A DNA stretch of 7,383 nucleotides. Source: CAUTVF01 sp963541805 (lineage in GTDB: Bacteria; Pseudomonadota; Alphaproteobacteria; Rs-D84; CASDRH01). The stretch is from assembly GCA_963541805.1 (NCBI GenBank), contig CAUTVF010000049.1, forward strand, positions 1 to 7,383, given 5' to 3'. Below the pieces are notes generated by a model, which had not been told where the DNA came from, did not search any database, and saw nothing but the letters and a program-made list of their open reading frames with translations. Positions 5,540-7,383 of the stretch are shown here, piece by piece. The position numbers were made by a program, and so were the translations under genes. Within the stretch, counting starts at the first letter, position 1. Each line of letters opens with the position of its first letter.

Positions 5540-7033
5540 ATGAAATGTGAAATATGTAACGAAACTTTTAAAAATGCTAATGCATTAATTCAGCACCTTC
5601 GCAAGCATTCAATAAATTACCAAGATTACTTGAAGCAGTATATTTGGAAATCCGTTGAATATTGCGGAGTTTCTGCAGAGCCAGGAAAATGTTTAAATTG
5701 TGGAAAGCCAATAACATTAAAAATGCGGAAACTTCAGAAATTCTGTTGTTATGAATGTTCTGTTAAGTTTTTGAATGCTCATAAACTGAAATCGAAAATA
5801 GCAAAAGCCGAAATTACAAAATCTAAGCCGGCGGCTAAATCTTTGAATGTTGTGAAATCACAAAATGCTGTGAAGTCCCAAAATACCAAATTGCCGTGCG
5901 ATTTATTTAAAGCAAAAGACTTTAATACAACTGCAAAAAATCTTATCAAAACTTTAAATTGTGTTAGACACGAAAATGAACCGCTTGATACTGAATTAGC
6001 AACAGAAATTATAAAATCAAAATATCCATCAACAATTGAAAATTATTATGATGGTCTTAAAACACTTATAACTGCGGATCTTTATATTCCAGAATTTGAT
6101 CTATATATTGTATTTGGGCCAGTTGATGATGACATCCTAGAAATCGCAGAATTTGATCATATAAATTTGCTTGAAATATGCGAGATTGATTTCATTGAAA
6201 ATCAACTTCGCCGAGTTATTAACGGTCTCAAAATTGATTATACTTCAAAGGAATTGGAAATCGAAATCAAAAATGCTATTAAAATGCCTGGAGATTTCAA
6301 TGCATCGCCGACTCAAAATAGGTGTGTAAAGCACTATCAATTTAATGATTTCTACAAAGTTGAATTGGAATTATTTAAAAATCCCGTAATTAGAAGGAAT
6401 TTATTTGATAATAGATTCTATTATACCGGAATTCCAGAAGCATATTTGACAGACACTAAAATATTAACTGGATTTAAAATATCTGCAATTCATATAGGAT
6501 ATTCGTTCTTTAGTCCAAAATGGTTTAAGGCATTTATATCAAAATATAAGCCAGAAGTTGTTTATGATCCATTTCACGGATGGGGACATAGATTGCTCGG
6601 AACCTTGGGAACTCAATTAAAAAAATATATTGGTAATGATATTAATACATCCGTTAATGCTAATTTGAAACAATTATATGCCGATTTTAAAAAATATTTT
6701 AATACTGAAATTGAGTTATATAATTTTGATTCGTTAACATTTGAGCCAGATTGTGATTTTGATTGTATTTTTACTTGTCCTCCGTATGATACGCTTGAAG
6801 TTTATGATTATAAAAATCCAGATTTTGAGGCATTAATAAAACATATTTGTGATTTATATTTAAAAAAATGTAAACTAATGGGTATTATAATTAGAGAAGA
6901 TTTTTATTCGGTTTTCGAAAAATACATTGGGGAATGTAATGAAAAAATAGCTATAAATAAAGGAGCTAATCATTTCGAGAGAGCGGGAAATAGTAAAAAA
7001 CACGAATTTTTGTATATTTGGTTTCGGTATTGA
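5540..7033 (+). CDS. Zinc-finger DNA amino-methyltransferase fused to a vestigial Vsr-like domain
   Basis: A 497-residue chimera. Residues 1-75 are the zinc modules of the neighbouring endonucleases: C2H2 finger (C3, C6, H19, H23), the YQDYLKQY segment, and Cys knuckle (C51, C54, C69/C70, C73). A Lys/Ser/Asn-rich linker with small repeats (VKSQN twice) covers about 82-118. Residues about 150-222 resemble a shrunken Vsr-like nuclease without its catalytic His. Residues 224-315 are unrecognised. The C-terminal part is a SAM-dependent methyltransferase: motif X-like FFSPKWFKAF (323-332), motif I DPFHGWG (343-349) continuing as RLLG, acidic motif GNDIN (365-369), FDSL (396-399), and catalytic motif IV TCPPYD (412-417). 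The X-I-IV order and PPY box fit N6-adenine or N4-cytosine DNA methyltransferases; which base, and which site, cannot be told. The ATG at 5540 puts the finger at the same place as in copy 3. It has no strong Shine-Dalgarno sequence. The stop codon lies in a tandem repeat. Confidence 0.85.
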   Translation: MKCEICNETFKNANALIQHLRKHSINYQDYLKQYIWKSVEYCGVSAEPGKCLNCGKPITLKMRKLQKFCCYECSVKFLNAHKLKSKIAKAEITKSKPAAKSLNVVKSQNAVKSQNTKLPCDLFKAKDFNTTAKNLIKTLNCVRHENEPLDTELATEIIKSKYPSTIENYYDGLKTLITADLYIPEFDLYIVFGPVDDDILEIAEFDHINLLEICEIDFIENQLRRVINGLKIDYTSKELEIEIKNAIKMPGDFNASPTQNRCVKHYQFNDFYKVELELFKNPVIRRNLFDNRFYYTGIPEAYLTDTKILTGFKISAIHIGYSFFSPKWFKAFISKYKPEVVYDPFHGWGHRLLGTLGTQLKKYIGNDINTSVNANLKQLYADFKKYFNTEIELYNFDSLTFEPDCDFDCIFTCPPYDTLEVYDYKNPDFEALIKHICDLYLKKCKLMGIIIREDFYSVFEKYIGECNEKIAINKGANHFERAGNSKKHEFLYIWFRY

Positions 7034-7086
7034 TAAAATTCAGTATTGTTAAAATTTCAGTATTGATAAAATTCAGTATTTTAACC
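7025..7086 (+). repeat. Tandem repeat of about 16 bp across the methyltransferase stop codon
   Basis: Units of the form CAGTATTGATAAAATT occur at 7025-7040 (first bases CG instead of CA), 7041-7057 (one substitution and one extra T) and 7058-7073 (exact), with a partial unit at 7074-7080. The TGA stop (7031-7033) lies in the first unit, so the array probably arose by copying the gene's 3' end outward. It runs into AACC-GAA-GGTT (7083-7093), a very short hairpin. Confidence 0.85.
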
Positions 7087-7146
7087 GAAGGTTTAATTTC
7101 TGAAATTTAATCATATCAATCAAAAATTTAAAATTATTAAATTAAA

Positions 7147-7152
7147 AAAGGA
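7147..7152 (+). promoter_or_regulatory. Shine-Dalgarno site of the YopX-like gene
   Basis: AAAGGA lies 7 bases before the ATG at 7160 and is the same hexamer as in front of the capsid gene. It supports both the start and the reality of this short partial gene. Confidence 0.65.
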
Positions 7153-7159
7153 TTTATAA

Positions 7160-7383
7160 ATGGTTTTTAAATTCAAAGTAAAAAATCTTAGGACTCACGA
7201 AAAATCTCGAGTTACAAATATTGAGTTTGATTCAGATGGGAATGTTGAGTCAGTAAAAAATGATAAAAACGAAACATTTGATTCCAAGGATGTTTTATTG
7301 CTTCCATTTACTGGATATTACGATTCAAAGGGAACTGAAATTTATTTAGGCGATACAATTTTATTGAAAAGTGGAGAGTATAC
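7160..7383 (+). CDS. YopX-like protein, N-terminal part (cut by window edge)
   Basis: The frame is open from the ATG at 7160 to the end of the window (74 codons visible). The segment LPFTGYYDSKGTEIYLGD closely resembles the core of the YopX family, small phage and prophage proteins of unknown function with a typical 'FTGLKDKNGKEIYEGD' pattern. The first part (FKVKNLRTHEKSRVTNIEF) is basic and then beta-like, and is not recognised. The start is supported by AAAGGA 7 bases upstream. The gene is separated by 126 bases from the methyltransferase, so it is probably the next ordinary phage gene and not part of the mobile cluster. Family assignment rests on one motif only. Confidence 0.7.
   Translation, partial: MVFKFKVKNLRTHEKSRVTNIEFDSDGNVESVKNDKNETFDSKDVLLLPFTGYYDSKGTEIYLGDTILLKSGEY

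Noticed and set aside
5540..7033. Calling the endonucleases plus methyltransferase a restriction-modification system
   Set aside because: The methyltransferase lacks the YG array that probably sets nuclease specificity, the nucleases resemble homing enzymes, and nothing in the sequence shows a shared target.
7155..7162. TATAAATG as a late promoter
   Set aside because: One mismatch from the late octamer, but it overlaps the start codon of the YopX-like gene and so could not drive it.

Overview
The window reads as a piece of a T4-like (gp23-type) myovirus genome with very AT-rich DNA. The anchor is an intact gene 23 homologue (major capsid protein, 2563-3942). It has a perfect T4-type late promoter octamer upstream, a good Shine-Dalgarno sequence and a strong intrinsic terminator. 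All genes lie on the + strand. The host cannot be named from the sequence. The low GC suggests a low-GC bacterium (T4-like phages of Campylobacter are one example of such genomes, given only as a possibility).

Mobile or selfish-looking genes surround the capsid gene. Upstream are two tandem paralogues of a zinc-finger / 'YG-repeat' / Vsr-like endonuclease family. The first (1-972) is cut by the window edge. The second (977-2419) is interrupted by an in-frame TAA at 1829-1831. A third, intact paralogue (4043-5386) follows the capsid terminator. Each has the same layout: an N-terminal C2H2 finger, a second Cys-rich knuckle, 7 to 11 units of about 25-30 residues carrying a K-Y-G core, and a C-terminal nuclease with E, D, H and D in the order and spacing expected of Vsr-like (EDxHD) homing endonucleases.

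Downstream (5540-7033) is the most unusual gene. It starts with the same two zinc modules and lacks the YG repeats. It retains what looks like a shortened, catalytically dead copy of the Vsr-like domain, and ends in an amino-methyltransferase domain (DPFHGWG and TCPPYD motifs). The gene ends inside a tandem array of about 16 bp units (7025-7086). A partial YopX-like gene with a good ribosome site begins at 7160 and leaves the window.

Reading of the whole: a core late gene is flanked by free-standing homing-endonuclease-like genes of one family, and a relative of that family has been rebuilt into a DNA methyltransferase. The capsid gene is visibly richer in G+C than its neighbours and is preceded by a clear Shine-Dalgarno sequence. 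The endonuclease and methyltransferase genes lack strong Shine-Dalgarno sites and look poorly or separately expressed. No gene-free stretch exceeds 300 bases.
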